Shown: in pieces, positions 18,582 through 28,535 of the stretch
Numbering within the stretch: the stretch's first letter is position 1
Layout of the letters: each line of letters starts with the position of its first letter
Source of the DNA: an uncultured Candidatus Competibacteraceae bacterium
GTDB taxonomy: Bacteria; Pseudomonadota; Gammaproteobacteria; Competibacterales; Competibacteraceae
Direction of reading: 5' to 3'
DNA: 45,335 bases
Assembly: GCA_903879705.1 (NCBI GenBank)
Contig: CAIRMO010000002.1
Location: 1 to 45,335, forward strand
Notes under the pieces: generated by a model
What the model saw: only the letters and a program-made list of their open reading frames with translations
Database searches by the model: none
What the model was told of the DNA's origin: nothing
Made by a program: the position numbers and the translations under genes

Positions 18582-19312
18582 AGCGGCGGGACCGGCAGAA
18601 AGTCAGCAAACAGATCAGCGTCCAACCGCCAAGGGCCGTCACGACCCGGCAACGGACAATACCGATCCAGCAATTGTAAAAATGTCGGGCGGGGAATTGC
18701 GGTTGCGCCCATGCGGATTAAATGTTCGGTTTCCATCTGACAGTCAATGACGGCAAATTCCCAGCGCCGTACCTGCGTCGCCAAGGCTACCAGCGCCACT
18801 TTGGAGGCATCACTGACCCAACTGAACATCGATTCGCCATAGAACACCCGGCCCACCGCTACCCCGTACAGCCCACCGACCAGTTGACCGTCTTGCCAGG
18901 TTTCGATGGAATGGGCATAGCCCAGTCGGTGCAGCCGGTCATAGGCGCGCAACATTGCCGGGGTGATCCAGGTGCCTTGGCCTGTGGTCCGGGGGGCAGC
19001 GCAGGCGTAAATGATCGCGGTAAAATCGGTGTCGGCGGTGACGCTGAACCCGCCATTGCGAAGGGTTTTCTGCAGACTGCGGGAAATCCGGATCGCTTCC
19101 GGCAGCAGCACCATGCGCGGATCTGGCGACCACCACAGGATCGGCTGGCCGTGCGAGTACCACGGAAAAATGCCTTGCCGGTAAGCGCGCAGCAGCCGGG
19201 GTGGGGTCAGACTACCGCCGGTGGTCAATAAGCCGTCCGGTTCAGTCAGGGCGCGATCCGGCGAGGGAAACGGCTGGAAGTCGTCACGCGGATCCAGCCA
19301 TGGCAGCGGCAT
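18578..19312 (-). CDS. aat: Leucyl/phenylalanyl-tRNA--protein transferase
   Basis: A 244-residue protein that adds Leu or Phe to proteins with N-terminal Arg or Lys, a step of the bacterial N-end rule. Clear family blocks are DGLLTTGGSLTPPRLLRAYR, GIFPWYSHGQPILWWSPDPR, TWITPAMLRAY and GGLYGVAVGRVFYGESMF. It overlaps the upstream acetyltransferase-like gene by 29 bases and bpt by 4, so all three are one transcription unit. Confidence 0.96.
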   Translation of the reverse strand: MPLPWLDPRDDFQPFPSPDRALTEPDGLLTTGGSLTPPRLLRAYRQGIFPWYSHGQPILWWSPDPRMVLLPEAIRISRSLQKTLRNGGFSVTADTDFTAIIYACAAPRTTGQGTWITPAMLRAYDRLHRLGYAHSIETWQDGQLVGGLYGVAVGRVFYGESMFSWVSDASKVALVALATQVRRWEFAVIDCQMETEHLIRMGATAIPRPTFLQLLDRYCPLPGRDGPWRLDADLFADFLPVPPL

Positions 19313-20459
19313 CAGGCGTCACCTTGTCCCGGTAGGGGGAATGTTGTAGTAGTTGTCGAGCATAATCATGTACCGCGGGTGTTTCCCGGTCGAGAAAATC
19401 AGCAATGGCCTGGCGGAAGCCGGGATCGGCGATCCAGTGGGCCGAGTGGGTGAGGGTCGGTAAAAAGCCCCGATAGATTTTATGCTCGCCCTGCGCCCCT
19501 GGTTCAAAGCGTTGCAACCCATTCTGAATACAGTATTCCAGCCCCTGATAATAGCAGGCTTCAAAGTGCAGACTGTCATAATCCACCTGACAGCCCCAGT
19601 GCCGGCCATAGAGCGCCGAGTCGCTGCGGAAACTGATTGCGGCGGCCACTTCGCGGCCTTGGGCAAACGCCAGCACCACCAGCAACTGATGGCCTAGCGT
19701 CGTTGCTATTTCCTGAAAGAATGGGAGCGTAAGCGTTGGAACGCCGCCCAGTCGGTGAAAGGTGGAGCGATAGAACCCATAAACCGCCTGCCATTGCGCT
19801 TCGCTGACTTCCGGCCCGGACAGAACCCGTAATTCCAGTCCCGCCTCGCGCACCAAGCGTCGCTCCCGGTGAATGTTCTTGCGGCGCTTGGCGGTCAACC
19901 CGTCCAGAAAGTCCTGGAAATCCCGATAACCGTGGTTTTGCCAATGAAACTGACAACCGATCCGGGCCAGGAAGCCTCGCGCACGCAATCGTTCCAGATC
20001 GGCGGATTCAGGAAACAGCCAGTGAATCGAGGACAACCGCTGCCGGCGGCTTTCTTCCAGCGCAAATTCCACCAGAAACCTTGCGGTTTCATCGGGTTGC
20101 GGCTGTCCTGGCGCCAGCAGCAACCGGGGACTCGCGATCGGCGTGTAGGGAATAGCGCCGACCAGCTTGGGATAGTAGGGCCGGTTCTGCAGGCGGTAGG
20201 CTTCTGACCAACCCCAGTCAAACACAAATTCGCCATAGGAATTGAATTTCAGGTACAAGGGCGCCGCGCCGAGCAAGTGGCCCTGGTCGTTGCGGCAGAT
20301 GATGTGCCAGGGTAACCAGCCGGTGCTATCGCCGACGCAGCCATGCCGCTCCAGGGCGCTCAGAAATTCGTGGCTGAGAAACGGATTCCGGTCAGGAACC
20401 AGGCGGTTCCATTCAGTAGCGGCAAGGTCAGTCAGACCGGCAAGACGTTCAAGGCGCAC
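19284..20459 (-). CDS. GNAT-fold protein (COG3146/DUF482 family)
   Basis: A 391-residue protein of the COG3146 family, a double GNAT/FemAB-like fold that is widespread in proteobacteria and functionally undefined. Family-like stretches are NRLVPDRNPFLSHEFLSALE, LDGLTAKRRKNIHRERRLV and YYQGLEYCIQNGLQRFEPGA with GEHKIYRGF. It starts with GTG (20457-20459) behind AGAGGT. It is the first gene of the aat-bpt operon. A peptidoglycan or aminoacyl transfer role has been suggested for relatives; nothing here proves it. Confidence 0.8.
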   Translation of the reverse strand: MRLERLAGLTDLAATEWNRLVPDRNPFLSHEFLSALERHGCVGDSTGWLPWHIICRNDQGHLLGAAPLYLKFNSYGEFVFDWGWSEAYRLQNRPYYPKLVGAIPYTPIASPRLLLAPGQPQPDETARFLVEFALEESRRQRLSSIHWLFPESADLERLRARGFLARIGCQFHWQNHGYRDFQDFLDGLTAKRRKNIHRERRLVREAGLELRVLSGPEVSEAQWQAVYGFYRSTFHRLGGVPTLTLPFFQEIATTLGHQLLVVLAFAQGREVAAAISFRSDSALYGRHWGCQVDYDSLHFEACYYQGLEYCIQNGLQRFEPGAQGEHKIYRGFLPTLTHSAHWIADPGFRQAIADFLDRETPAVHDYARQLLQHSPYRDKVTPDAAAMAGSA

Positions 20460-20586
20460 GATCTACCTCTACGATAGCTGCGATTCGGCAATAGCGACTC
20501 ATCGGGGGGTTCGAGCCTGAAACGGCGCAACGGTTCGCCAGTAGGTGAGGGGATAAGCCTTCACGGGTTCGCCCTGGAATGGGACA

Positions 20587-23202
20587 ATGACGACCTTGGC
20601 CGCGAATCTGCCCAACTGTGCGCATTCGCCTTCGCCCCTCACCGACAGGACTGGAATTTTGGCCCAGGCACATCGCATCAAAATCGATTCGCCCGCGATT
20701 CGGGTGGGAATAATCCGTTTCATTAACAGCGTATTGCGCGAAAGCGGCTTCTGGCTGCTGGTAGTGCTGGCGCTGGGTCTGATCGGCGCACTGGCGACCT
20801 TCAATCCAGCCGATCCGGCTTGGACCCACACCGCAACGGTGGCCCGGCTGCACAACCTGGGCGGCGCAGCGGGGGCCTGGTTCGCCGACATCACCTTGTA
20901 CTTTTTCGGCTATCCGGCTTATTTGTTGCCGCTGGGCCTGGCGTTTAGCGGTTGGCGACTGTTCAAATGCGGCGGATTGCTGGACCTGGACGGCGAAATC
21001 GTGGTGTTCCGGGCGTTGGGGTTCGTCGTGGCGTTAGCGACCGCCTGCGGGCTGGCGACGTTGCATCTGCGGGTGATGCCGGGGGCTGTGCCGGACATGG
21101 GGACCGCCGGTGGACTGGTTGGCGTTCATGTCAGCCAATTCCTGATCCGCGCCTTCGGTTTTACCGGTGGTCACCTGTTCATGGCGGCATTGTTGCTGGC
21201 GGGTGTGATGCTGGCAACCGGCGCGTCATGGCTGACCATTCTGGACGGGGTCGGCAGCGTGACGCTGAAACTGCTGGACGGGGTCGGCGGTCTGGCGCTG
21301 GTGCCGCTGCGCTGGTTGGGGCCGGCGGCGAAGGCCAGAGTTGCTGATGAACCCACCGAGGCTGCGGCGGTAACGGTTGCGCCGGAGGTTACCCAAAATC
21401 CGGGGGCTGAGTCGGTGAAGAAAACGGCGCTGGAACGGCTGACCTCTGCTTTACGGACAGCGACAGAGCGATCTTTGGCGTGGCGGCGTTCACACCGAAC
21501 CGTGGCGAAAGCTGAAACTGCGGTTCCATCGGTACCGCTTGAGGTTGAAAGCCCGCCCGTCATCGCGCTTGAAGAAGCAACGGTCCTGCCTGGTGGTCGG
21601 CCATCGCGCATTGAACCGGTGTTGAATTGGCCGATGGCTGAGAGTGAATCGCCGCTGATTGTCGCTGCGGTGGTTTCCCGGTTGGTTGGAGAGGCGGTTC
21701 TGGAAGCGCCGTACCTGGACATGTTGACGCTGGTGCCGGTCATGCCGCCGCCTGCTCCGGTTGTGTTGCCGCCGGTTTCACCGGTTCCGCCGGTGCCGGC
21801 GATACCCTCGGTGCAAACGCCTTGGCAACCGGGCGGTGGATTCGCCGTTGCTGCGCCGCCGGCTGCCCGTACGCCGCCGCCGGTTGCAGTCATGGCGCGA
21901 CGGGTTACGTTGCCGATCCCGCCAATCCCGCACCCCTTGCCCCCGCTGGATTTGCTCGACCCGCCGCCGCCGCGCACAGTCGGCTACTCCGCGGAAGCCT
22001 TGCAGGACCTGTCCCGGCAGGTGGAAATCAAACTCAAGAGCTTTGGCATTGATGTCAAAGTCGTAGCGATAGAGCCGGGGCCGGTGATCACCCGATTTGA
22101 GCTTGATCCGACTCCCGGGGTCGAGGTCAGCCAGATTAGCAACCTGGCCAAGGACCTGGCGCGCAGTCTGCTGGTGATCAGCGTGCGAGTCGTCGAAAGT
22201 GTTCCCGGCAAGTCAACGATCGGGTTGGAGATTCCCAATCGCCAGCGTGAAACCGTCTATCTGCGTGAAGTGCTGGAGTCGCCGGTTTATCGCCAGTCCG
22301 CCTCGCCGTTGACCCTGACGCTCGGCAAGGACATCAGCGGCAATCCGGTCGTGGCGAATTTAAACAAGATGCCGCACTTGCTGGTTGCGGGTACTACCGG
22401 CTCCGGCAAATCGGTGGCGATCAACGCCATGTTGCTGAGCCTGCTGTACAAGGCTCCGCCCAGTGAGATGCGGCTGATTCTGGTCGATCTGAAGATGCTG
22501 GAACTGTCGATTTACGAGGACATTCCGCATTTGTTGACCCCGGTAGTCACCGATATGAAGGCGGCGGCCAATGCCTTGCGCTGGTGCGTGAGCGAGATGG
22601 AGCGCCGCTACTGGCTGATGGCGAAGCTGAAGGTGCGCAACATCGCCGGCTTCAATCGCAAGGTGCTGGATGCACAGGCGGTGGGGGAAGGGCTGACCGA
22701 TCCGTTCTGGAAGCCGGAACGGCTTGGAATGCCGGGTGAGATTCCGCTTTTGCCGCCATTGCCGTTCATCGTCGTGGTCATCAATGAGCTGGCCGACTTG
22801 ATGATCGTCGGCACGAACGTAGAAGAACTGATCGCCGGGCTGGCACAGAAGGCGCAGGCTGCCGGCATTCATCTGATTCTGGTGACCCAGCGGCCGTCAG
22901 TCGATGTGATTACCGGGCTGATCAAGGCCAATATTCCCACTCGCATGGCCTTTCAGGTGTCATCGCGGGTGGATTCCCGGACCATCCTCGATCAGATGGG
23001 CGCGGAGCAGTTATTGGGCTATGGCGATATGTTGTATTTGCCGCCCGGTATTGGCCTGCCACAGCGAGTACACAGCGCCTTTGTCGACAATCATGAAGTC
23101 AACCGGGTCGTTGATTATCTGCGACAGACCGGTGCGCCGGACTACATTGATCAGGTGCTAGCCGAGCCGCGTAATAAGGGCGATGCCGGTGACCTTCTCT
23201 AA
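20587..23202 (+). CDS. ftsK: FtsK/SpoIIIE-type DNA translocase lacking the gamma domain
   Basis: An 871-residue protein. The N-terminus has about four membrane helices (residues 40-220), followed by a Pro/Ala-rich linker (to about 455), the alpha domain and the RecA-like beta motor. Walker A is GTTGSGKS (K608). The Walker B aspartate is replaced by asparagine ([11 protein letters not shown]733). Other motor blocks ([35 protein letters not shown]) are intact. The protein stops at [12 protein letters not shown], so the KOPS/XerD-binding gamma winged helix (about 65 residues) is absent. It stands next to aat-bpt, as in pseudomonads. It may be a decaying or repurposed FtsK cut at an island boundary; a TnpB remnant begins 49 bases downstream. 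Confidence 0.85.
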   Translation: MTTLAANLPNCAHSPSPLTDRTGILAQAHRIKIDSPAIRVGIIRFINSVLRESGFWLLVVLALGLIGALATFNPADPAWTHTATVARLHNLGGAAGAWFADITLYFFGYPAYLLPLGLAFSGWRLFKCGGLLDLDGEIVVFRALGFVVALATACGLATLHLRVMPGAVPDMGTAGGLVGVHVSQFLIRAFGFTGGHLFMAALLLAGVMLATGASWLTILDGVGSVTLKLLDGVGGLALVPLRWLGPAAKARVADEPTEAAAVTVAPEVTQNPGAESVKKTALERLTSALRTATERSLAWRRSHRTVAKAETAVPSVPLEVESPPVIALEEATVLPGGRPSRIEPVLNWPMAESESPLIVAAVVSRLVGEAVLEAPYLDMLTLVPVMPPPAPVVLPPVSPVPPVPAIPSVQTPWQPGGGFAVAAPPAARTPPPVAVMARRVTLPIPPIPHPLPPLDLLDPPPPRTVGYSAEALQDLSRQVEIKLKSFGIDVKVVAIEPGPVITRFELDPTPGVEVSQISNLAKDLARSLLVISVRVVESVPGKSTIGLEIPNRQRETVYLREVLESPVYRQSASPLTLTLGKDISGNPVVANLNKMPHLLVAGTTGSGKSVAINAMLLSLLYKAPPSEMRLILVDLKMLELSIYEDIPHLLTPVVTDMKAAANALRWCVSEMERRYWLMAKLKVRNIAGFNRKVLDAQAVGEGLTDPFWKPERLGMPGEIPLLPPLPFIVVVINELADLMIVGTNVEELIAGLAQKAQAAGIHLILVTQRPSVDVITGLIKANIPTRMAFQVSSRVDSRTILDQMGAEQLLGYGDMLYLPPGIGLPQRVHSAFVDNHEVNRVVDYLRQTGAPDYIDQVLAEPRNKGDAGDLL

Positions 23203-23250
23203 ATTTTCGTGGGTTGCTTCCAGAATTCGCTCAGCTTCATCGCTGTTGCA

Positions 23251-23385
23251 TCAACCATGACATTTCATTCCACGGTTGACTTCCTGCTTCAATAAGGCCG
23301 GTTTCACCAGGGTTGTTAAATCCTGGCCAGCGCCTTCCTCTCCACAGGCGTTACTTCCCGCCCAACTGGCGGTAGGTTCCTGAGA
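23251..23385 (-). pseudogene. C-terminal remnant of an IS200/IS605-type TnpB
   Basis: The minus strand reads ASWAGSNACGEEGAGQ, then LVKPALLKQEVNRG, up to a TGA at 23251-23253. A -NACGEEGAG- ... -KPA--KQE-N- ending is characteristic of TnpB (OrfB) C-termini after the zinc ribbon. The rest of the gene is missing. It lies between the truncated ftsK and the cmr operon. The remaining bases up to 23633 are AT-rich, contain a small CCGGAG/CTCCGG-type hairpin near 23553, and hold no gene I can support. Confidence 0.5.
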
Positions 23386-23633
23386 ACGAGTAAAACTATA
23401 TGTTTAACGACTAGGAAGTCAACAATTTCTATCAGAGCTAATGGCCTATGAACTGAGTTTAATGACGTATGGAATGCACTGTTGTAGCCTATTATGAAAT
23501 AAAAATTTCAATAGCTGAAAACCCCTTATCGCATTATGCCCTAACCTTGAAGCCGGAGCAAATCCGGTTTGAAGCAGTGGTCAGCGCGTTATAACAGCTC
23601 CACATTCCCAGCCCTTTAACCTGAAGGATTGCG

Positions 23634-24649
23634 ATGACGGTGATTAGTGCGACGTACCGTGTGGTGACGCCGATGTTTCTCGGCGACGCGAATCAGAAAG
23701 CCACCGGCCTGCGACCGCCCTCGGTCAGGGGGCGCTGCGTTTCTGGTGGCGAGCGCTGAACTGGGGGCGCTGCCAACGCGACGCCAGCCCGGCAACCGAG
23801 GCGCTTAAATGGCTCTATCGAGAAGAACAGCGCCTGTTTGGAACTGCCGCCGTGGTCGAGAATGACCGTCCGCTCGGTCAAGGCGCTTTCCTGCTTCGGA
23901 TCAGCCAGCCGTCCCGAATCGCCACGGACGCCACTTGGCCGACGAACAATACCGGTAGCGGCTATCTCGGTTTTGGCTTAATGGAATCGGGCAATCCTGC
24001 GAATAACAACGATCAACCCCACCGGGAAGGGATCCGGGAGGGCATCGAGTTTGGCCTGGAACTGCGCTTCAAACCGGGGACCCGCTCCAGCGATATGGAT
24101 GCCTTGCTCGAAACGCTACGGGCCTGGAATTTGTTCGGAGGACTAGGGAGCCGGGCGCGGCGCGGGTTCGGCTCAGTCACGCTGGTGAAAATGAATGATC
24201 AGGAGGCGCGACTTGACCGGATCGCTTATGAAGCGGCGGCGAATGCAATGCTACAGACAGCCGCTGAAACTACGGATTTCCCGTCCTACACCGCATTGAG
24301 CCGCCATGCCCGGTTCGGCATCCTGACCACCGGCAGCGAGGCGCGAATGACCCATAACCAGGTCGGGCTGCTCTACAAGGCGCATTGCAGTCAGGCCAGC
24401 ACTCTGCCCAACAATCTGCGCGGCGCGGCCAAAATTCCGTTTGGCCTGCCCCTGCAAGGCGTCGATCTGGACAGCCGCCGCGCTAGTCCGCTGCTGTTCC
24501 ATATTCACGCCCTGCGCGACGGGAGTTTCGCCGCCGCCGTGCTTTATCTGCCTGCTGAATTTCATCACGAGCGCCGTTATCAACCGGCAGACCTGACCGC
24601 GTTTTACCGCGAGGTCGCCCGGTTCGTACCGGCGGAGGCTCACCCATGA
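23634..24649 (+). pseudogene. cmr1: cmr1, type III-B effector subunit, with -1 frameshift
   Basis: From ATG 23634 the frame reads TPMFLGDANQKATGLRPPSV, then breaks at a run of five G (23728-23732). With one more G it continues as RGALRFWWRALNWG, the hallmark Cmr1 motif, and stays open to 24649 (about 338 residues). Cmr1 is a RAMP protein at the 3' end of the Cmr crRNA complex and helps to capture target RNA. AAGGA precedes the ATG. The 3' end overlaps cas10 by 4 bases. The break is either a sequencing error, phase variation, slippage-rescued expression or real inactivation. The same kind of lesion occurs in cmr4. Confidence 0.85.
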
Positions 24650-26520
24650 CCGACCGCACCTTTCATTTCACCCTCGGCCCGGTGCAGGGGTTTGTCGCCC
24701 AAGCCCGTCGTACCCGCGATTTCTGGGCCGGTTCGTTTCTGCTGTCGTGGCTGGCCGGTGCGGCGATGCAAACCGTCATCGCCCAGCAGGCCAAGATCGA
24801 ATTTCCTGCTGCTGACGAGGGCTATCTGGCCTGGCTGCGCGGCAATGGGCGCGGTCCACGACCGCGTCAGGGCGGTATCCCGAACCGCTTTAAGGCGACG
24901 GTTGGCGAACACTTTGATCCGATGTGGGTTGAACAGGCGGTGCGCGACGCCTGGCGGGCAGTGGCCGAGATCGTGTGGCAGGCGGATTTAGCGCGGCATT
25001 GCCAACGGTATCCAGCGACTCGCGTCATCTGGGACCGGCAGATCGACGGCTTCTGGGAAATCGCCTGGGTGATCGGCGACGACGATTCATTGCTGGATCG
25101 GCGCAAGAACTGGCGGACTCAACTCCCGCCGGATGAGGCCGGAATCAAGTGTTCGGTGATGGCCGGCTGGCAAGATTTGTCCGGTGTACCCGCGCCTGAC
25201 GCCAAAGCCCTGGATGGTTTCTGGCAACCGGTGCGTGGGGATTGTGGGCGCGATCTGGCGGATGACGAGAGTCTGTGCGCGATTGCGTTCGTCAAGCGGC
25301 GCTTTCCGCATTACTTCGAGCAGGTGCAGGTAGCAATGCCGGGCAACTGGACGTTGCACGGCTGGCGGGTCAATCCACAAACGCCTTCAACGCTCGATTT
25401 AGCTGCAGCCCCGTGGCTGGCGCAAGTGGTTAAAAAGGAGTCGGAGGCGGTGTTATTGCGGTTACATGAAGCAGCCCGCTCGCTGTTTTCGCAGGAAGAC
25501 AGCGGTATTCACCGGTTGCATTGCGTCAAGGACGCCTGCCAGATGCGGGGTCTGAATGCACTGAACAGCAGCGCCTTGTTCAGCCACGTTCTCGATAACC
25601 GCAAGGAATGCCCTGATCAGGCCGCAGTACGCGCAATGAAGCACGCCATGAAGGCGCTGAATCAGCAAGAGCCGCCCTCGCCGTTTTATGCCATTTTATT
25701 GATGGACGGCGACAGTTTGGGTGAATTACTGCGGCAATCAGGAACGGCGGTTTCCATTGCACTGGATCAATTCACCAGAAAGGTTCCTGACATCGTCTAT
25801 AGCCATAACGGTTTTCTGATTTACGCTGGTGGTGATGATGTACTGGCGTTATTGCCGCTGGAGGATGCGCTGCAATGCGCGGCGGATATTCGCCAGTGCT
25901 ATTTCAATGCCTTTGCTATTCAAGGATTGCCGTCAACCATTTCGGCGGCAGTCGAATATGCCCATGTCAAAATGCCGCTCACCCGGATTCTGCGCGATGC
26001 CCATTCATTGCTGGACGAGATTGCCAAGGAAGAACGCGGCCGTGATGCCATTGCAGTACGGGTCTGGAAACCGGGCGGTCAGGCGCTGGAATGGGCGATG
26101 CCGTGGGAACGGGCGTTTGCCGCTGATCGACAGATCAAAATTGCACAATTAGCCACGCAATTTTCAGGTAATAACACTGAATTCAGCAGCAAGTTTTTCT
26201 ACCGGATCCGCGAGCGTTTCGACCTGCTCAATCCACCGCGCCCCAAACCAGGTCAGACGCAAGAAGAAGCCATTTTTAACAAAGACGATGCCTTGTCATT
26301 GCTGGCCGTGGATTATCTGGCGTCCGGGATTAATGAAGGGCGCCGCGACAAGCTGAAGATCAAGGACGCCGAGGCCATTATCCAGCCGTTGCTGGAGCAA
26401 TGCCGGCCGGTAGTTCGTAGCAAAAGCGACGAGGGAGTGAGTTTCTCCACCAGCAACCGCCTGGAAGCCGACGGTGCCTTGCTGGTGCGATTTCTGGCGC
26501 ATAAGGGAGTGGAGCGGTGA
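24646..26520 (+). CDS. cmr2: Cas10/Cmr2, type III-B, HD-less, cyclase motif intact
   Basis: A 624-residue Cas10. It begins directly with the palm-1 block HFTLGPVQGFVAQARRTRDF, so the N-terminal HD nuclease domain (about 200 residues in many Cas10) is absent. The palm domains keep LLMDGDSLG (D354, D356) and YAGGDDVLALLP (GGDD at 395-398), the residues for making cyclic oligoadenylate from ATP upon target RNA binding. It is coupled to cmr1 and cmr3 by short overlaps. With no HD nuclease it should act mainly through second-messenger signalling, yet no CARF or SAVED effector is seen in this window. Confidence 0.93.
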   Translation: MTDRTFHFTLGPVQGFVAQARRTRDFWAGSFLLSWLAGAAMQTVIAQQAKIEFPAADEGYLAWLRGNGRGPRPRQGGIPNRFKATVGEHFDPMWVEQAVRDAWRAVAEIVWQADLARHCQRYPATRVIWDRQIDGFWEIAWVIGDDDSLLDRRKNWRTQLPPDEAGIKCSVMAGWQDLSGVPAPDAKALDGFWQPVRGDCGRDLADDESLCAIAFVKRRFPHYFEQVQVAMPGNWTLHGWRVNPQTPSTLDLAAAPWLAQVVKKESEAVLLRLHEAARSLFSQEDSGIHRLHCVKDACQMRGLNALNSSALFSHVLDNRKECPDQAAVRAMKHAMKALNQQEPPSPFYAILLMDGDSLGELLRQSGTAVSIALDQFTRKVPDIVYSHNGFLIYAGGDDVLALLPLEDALQCAADIRQCYFNAFAIQGLPSTISAAVEYAHVKMPLTRILRDAHSLLDEIAKEERGRDAIAVRVWKPGGQALEWAMPWERAFAADRQIKIAQLATQFSGNNTEFSSKFFYRIRERFDLLNPPRPKPGQTQEEAIFNKDDALSLLAVDYLASGINEGRRDKLKIKDAEAIIQPLLEQCRPVVRSKSDEGVSFSTSNRLEADGALLVRFLAHKGVER

Positions 26521-27641
26521 TGAGCCATAAAAAACAATGGCGATTTGATCCCTTGGATAGCTGGTTTTTCCGCGAAGCACGGGCTTTCGATACCAGCGGC
26601 AGTCATGAGTTAAGCAGTCTGTTTCCACCACCGGCTCGCACCGTGGCCGGAGCCATTCGCACCCTGATTGGCGAAATGCAGGGCGTGGATTGGGAACGGT
26701 TCGCCCAAGCGGGTGAGTATCCCGATCTTAAACAGCAGATCGGCGTTGATGACGATCTCGGCCTGTTGAAAATGACGGGGCCTTATCCGTTGTGGAAGGG
26801 TCAGCAGTTATATCAGAGGTTGTATCCCGCACCGTTGCATCTGCTGGCGAAAGCGAAGGAATACGTTTTCTTGAAACCCGGCGAACCCGTGGCGTGTGAT
26901 TTGGGCAAGGTGCGATTGCCGGAAAAGCCAAAAGATTCCCTGCCTGGTGCAAAACCACTGGAAACCGCTTGGCTGGACGGCGCTGACCTGCAACGGGTAC
27001 TGGGCGGTGAATCCCCCAAAACCGTGTACCACGCCAAAGACTTATACGATACGGAACCCCGGCTCGGCATTGCCCGGAACCCTGCACAACGCACGGCTGC
27101 TGATGGTCTGCTGTACCAGACCCGCCATGTCCGACCCCGCTCCGGGCTGGCGATTGGCGCAACCGTTAGCGGGATTGCGCCGGAACTGCACCCTGATCGT
27201 GGCGTGATCCGCTTTGGCGGCGAGGGCCGGGCCAGTGCGGTGACCGTAAACCCGATCCCGCCAGCGTTGGCCCCACCGGTTATTACCGGCCACCACCTGC
27301 TGCTGGTCTTGCTGACCCATGCCGATTTTGGCGGCGGCTGGTTGCTGCCCGGTTTCGTGCCGGACATCCAGCACGATGTTCAAGTCTGGCGCGGGCAACT
27401 CCACGGCGTTGATCTGATGCTGCATAGCGCGGCGCTGGGCAAGGCGGCGCGAGAAGGCGGCTGGGATTTGCTGCATCAGCAACCACGCCCGGTGGTCAGC
27501 CTGATCCCGGCGGGCAGCGTGTATTTCTGCACGGTGACGGGCGATCCCCAAAGCGCGGTGGCGGCGTTGCATGGTGGCCATGTGGGGCGAAATACCGCGC
27601 TGGGACGGGGAGAATTAGCCGTCGGCCTTTGGAAATCCTGA
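26520..27641 (+). CDS. cmr3: Cmr3, type III-B RAMP subunit
   Basis: A 373-residue protein with the Cmr3 opening FDPLDSWFFREARAFD and SLFPPPARTVAGAIRTLIGE. The C-terminus has the glycine-rich RAMP loop HVGRNTALGRGELAVG. Cmr3 binds the 5' crRNA handle and contacts Cas10 at the base of the complex. The ATG at 26520 overlaps the cas10 stop (TGATG). Length is normal. Confidence 0.92.
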   Translation: MSHKKQWRFDPLDSWFFREARAFDTSGSHELSSLFPPPARTVAGAIRTLIGEMQGVDWERFAQAGEYPDLKQQIGVDDDLGLLKMTGPYPLWKGQQLYQRLYPAPLHLLAKAKEYVFLKPGEPVACDLGKVRLPEKPKDSLPGAKPLETAWLDGADLQRVLGGESPKTVYHAKDLYDTEPRLGIARNPAQRTAADGLLYQTRHVRPRSGLAIGATVSGIAPELHPDRGVIRFGGEGRASAVTVNPIPPALAPPVITGHHLLLVLLTHADFGGGWLLPGFVPDIQHDVQVWRGQLHGVDLMLHSAALGKAAREGGWDLLHQQPRPVVSLIPAGSVYFCTVTGDPQSAVAALHGGHVGRNTALGRGELAVGLWKS

Positions 27642-27660
27642 GAGTTTCGGAGAGAAAAAA

Positions 27661-28532
27661 ATGAACAATCACACTGCATTGCTGGGTCTGTTGGCCGAGA
27701 CTTCGATTCACGCCGGCGCAGGCCAGATGGCCGGCGTCATTGATCTGCCGATTCAACGCGAAGCTCACACCGCGTGGCCGGTGGTGTTCGGTTCGGCGGT
27801 CAAGGGAGCATTACGGACTCTGGCTAATGAACAGAAAGCGCCCTGGCTGATTTCAGTGTTTGGTCCGGAAACGAGTAGCGCCCATGAACACGCCGGGCGC
27901 TCCTGGTCAGCGATGCGCGGCTCTTGCTGTTACCCGTGCGCTCGTTGACCAGCCATTTCAAGTGGGTCACCTGCCCGGCCCTGCTGAAACGCTTCCGCGC
28001 TGACGCCGAGCGGCTGCGGCTGAAAGATGCGACTTTTCCGGTTCTCGAAATTGACGATCCGAATCGGGCGCTGGTGCCGGAAGGCGCTGCGAATGGGCTG
28101 TTCCTGGAAGAATTTCGCTTCGCGACCCAGTCCGCCGATCTGAGCGCAGCGATCGCGGCGCTGGCCCGGTTAATGGGTCGGCAAGACGCCGCCGCTGCCC
28201 TGCAAAAGCAACTGGTGGTGGTGCATGACGACCGGTTTAACCATCTGGCGCAGTTCGCTACCCCGGTCAACGCCCATGTCTGCCTGGACAACGCTACCAA
28301 GACGGTCAAGCCCGGAGCGCTGTGGTACGAGGAAAGTCTGCCGCCGGACACCGTGCTTTATGTGGGTCTCTACGCGCAGGCGAGCCGGGTCAAGGATAAC
28401 CGGAAGACCGCCGCCGCAGTCCTCGATCATGTCACCGGCGAGTTATTCGCCGAACCGTATCTGCAACTGGGTGGCAATGAAACGGTAGGCATGGGTTGGT
28501 GCAAGGTGACGATTTGCCGGGGGGAGGGTTGA
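27661..28532 (+). pseudogene. cmr4: cmr4, type III-B backbone RNase subunit, with -1 frameshift
   Basis: From ATG 27661 (GGAG upstream) the frame reads AETSIHAGAGQMAGVIDLPI and QREAHTAWPVVFGSAVKGAL, then breaks at GGG 27895-27897. One extra G restores AGALLVSDARLLLLPVRS and an open frame to 28532, giving about 290 residues, the normal Cmr4 length. The aspartate that cuts target RNA in this family (D28, in GVIDLPIQR) is present. Cmr4 forms the helical backbone on crRNA, so a true null would disable the whole complex. As with cmr1, the lesion is one missing G in a G run. Confidence 0.85.
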
Positions 28533-28535
28533 GCG

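Noticed and set aside
23440..23633. Promoter for the cmr operon in the AT-rich stretch
   Set aside because: Several weak -10-like hexamers, but no -35/-10 pair with proper spacing that stands out.
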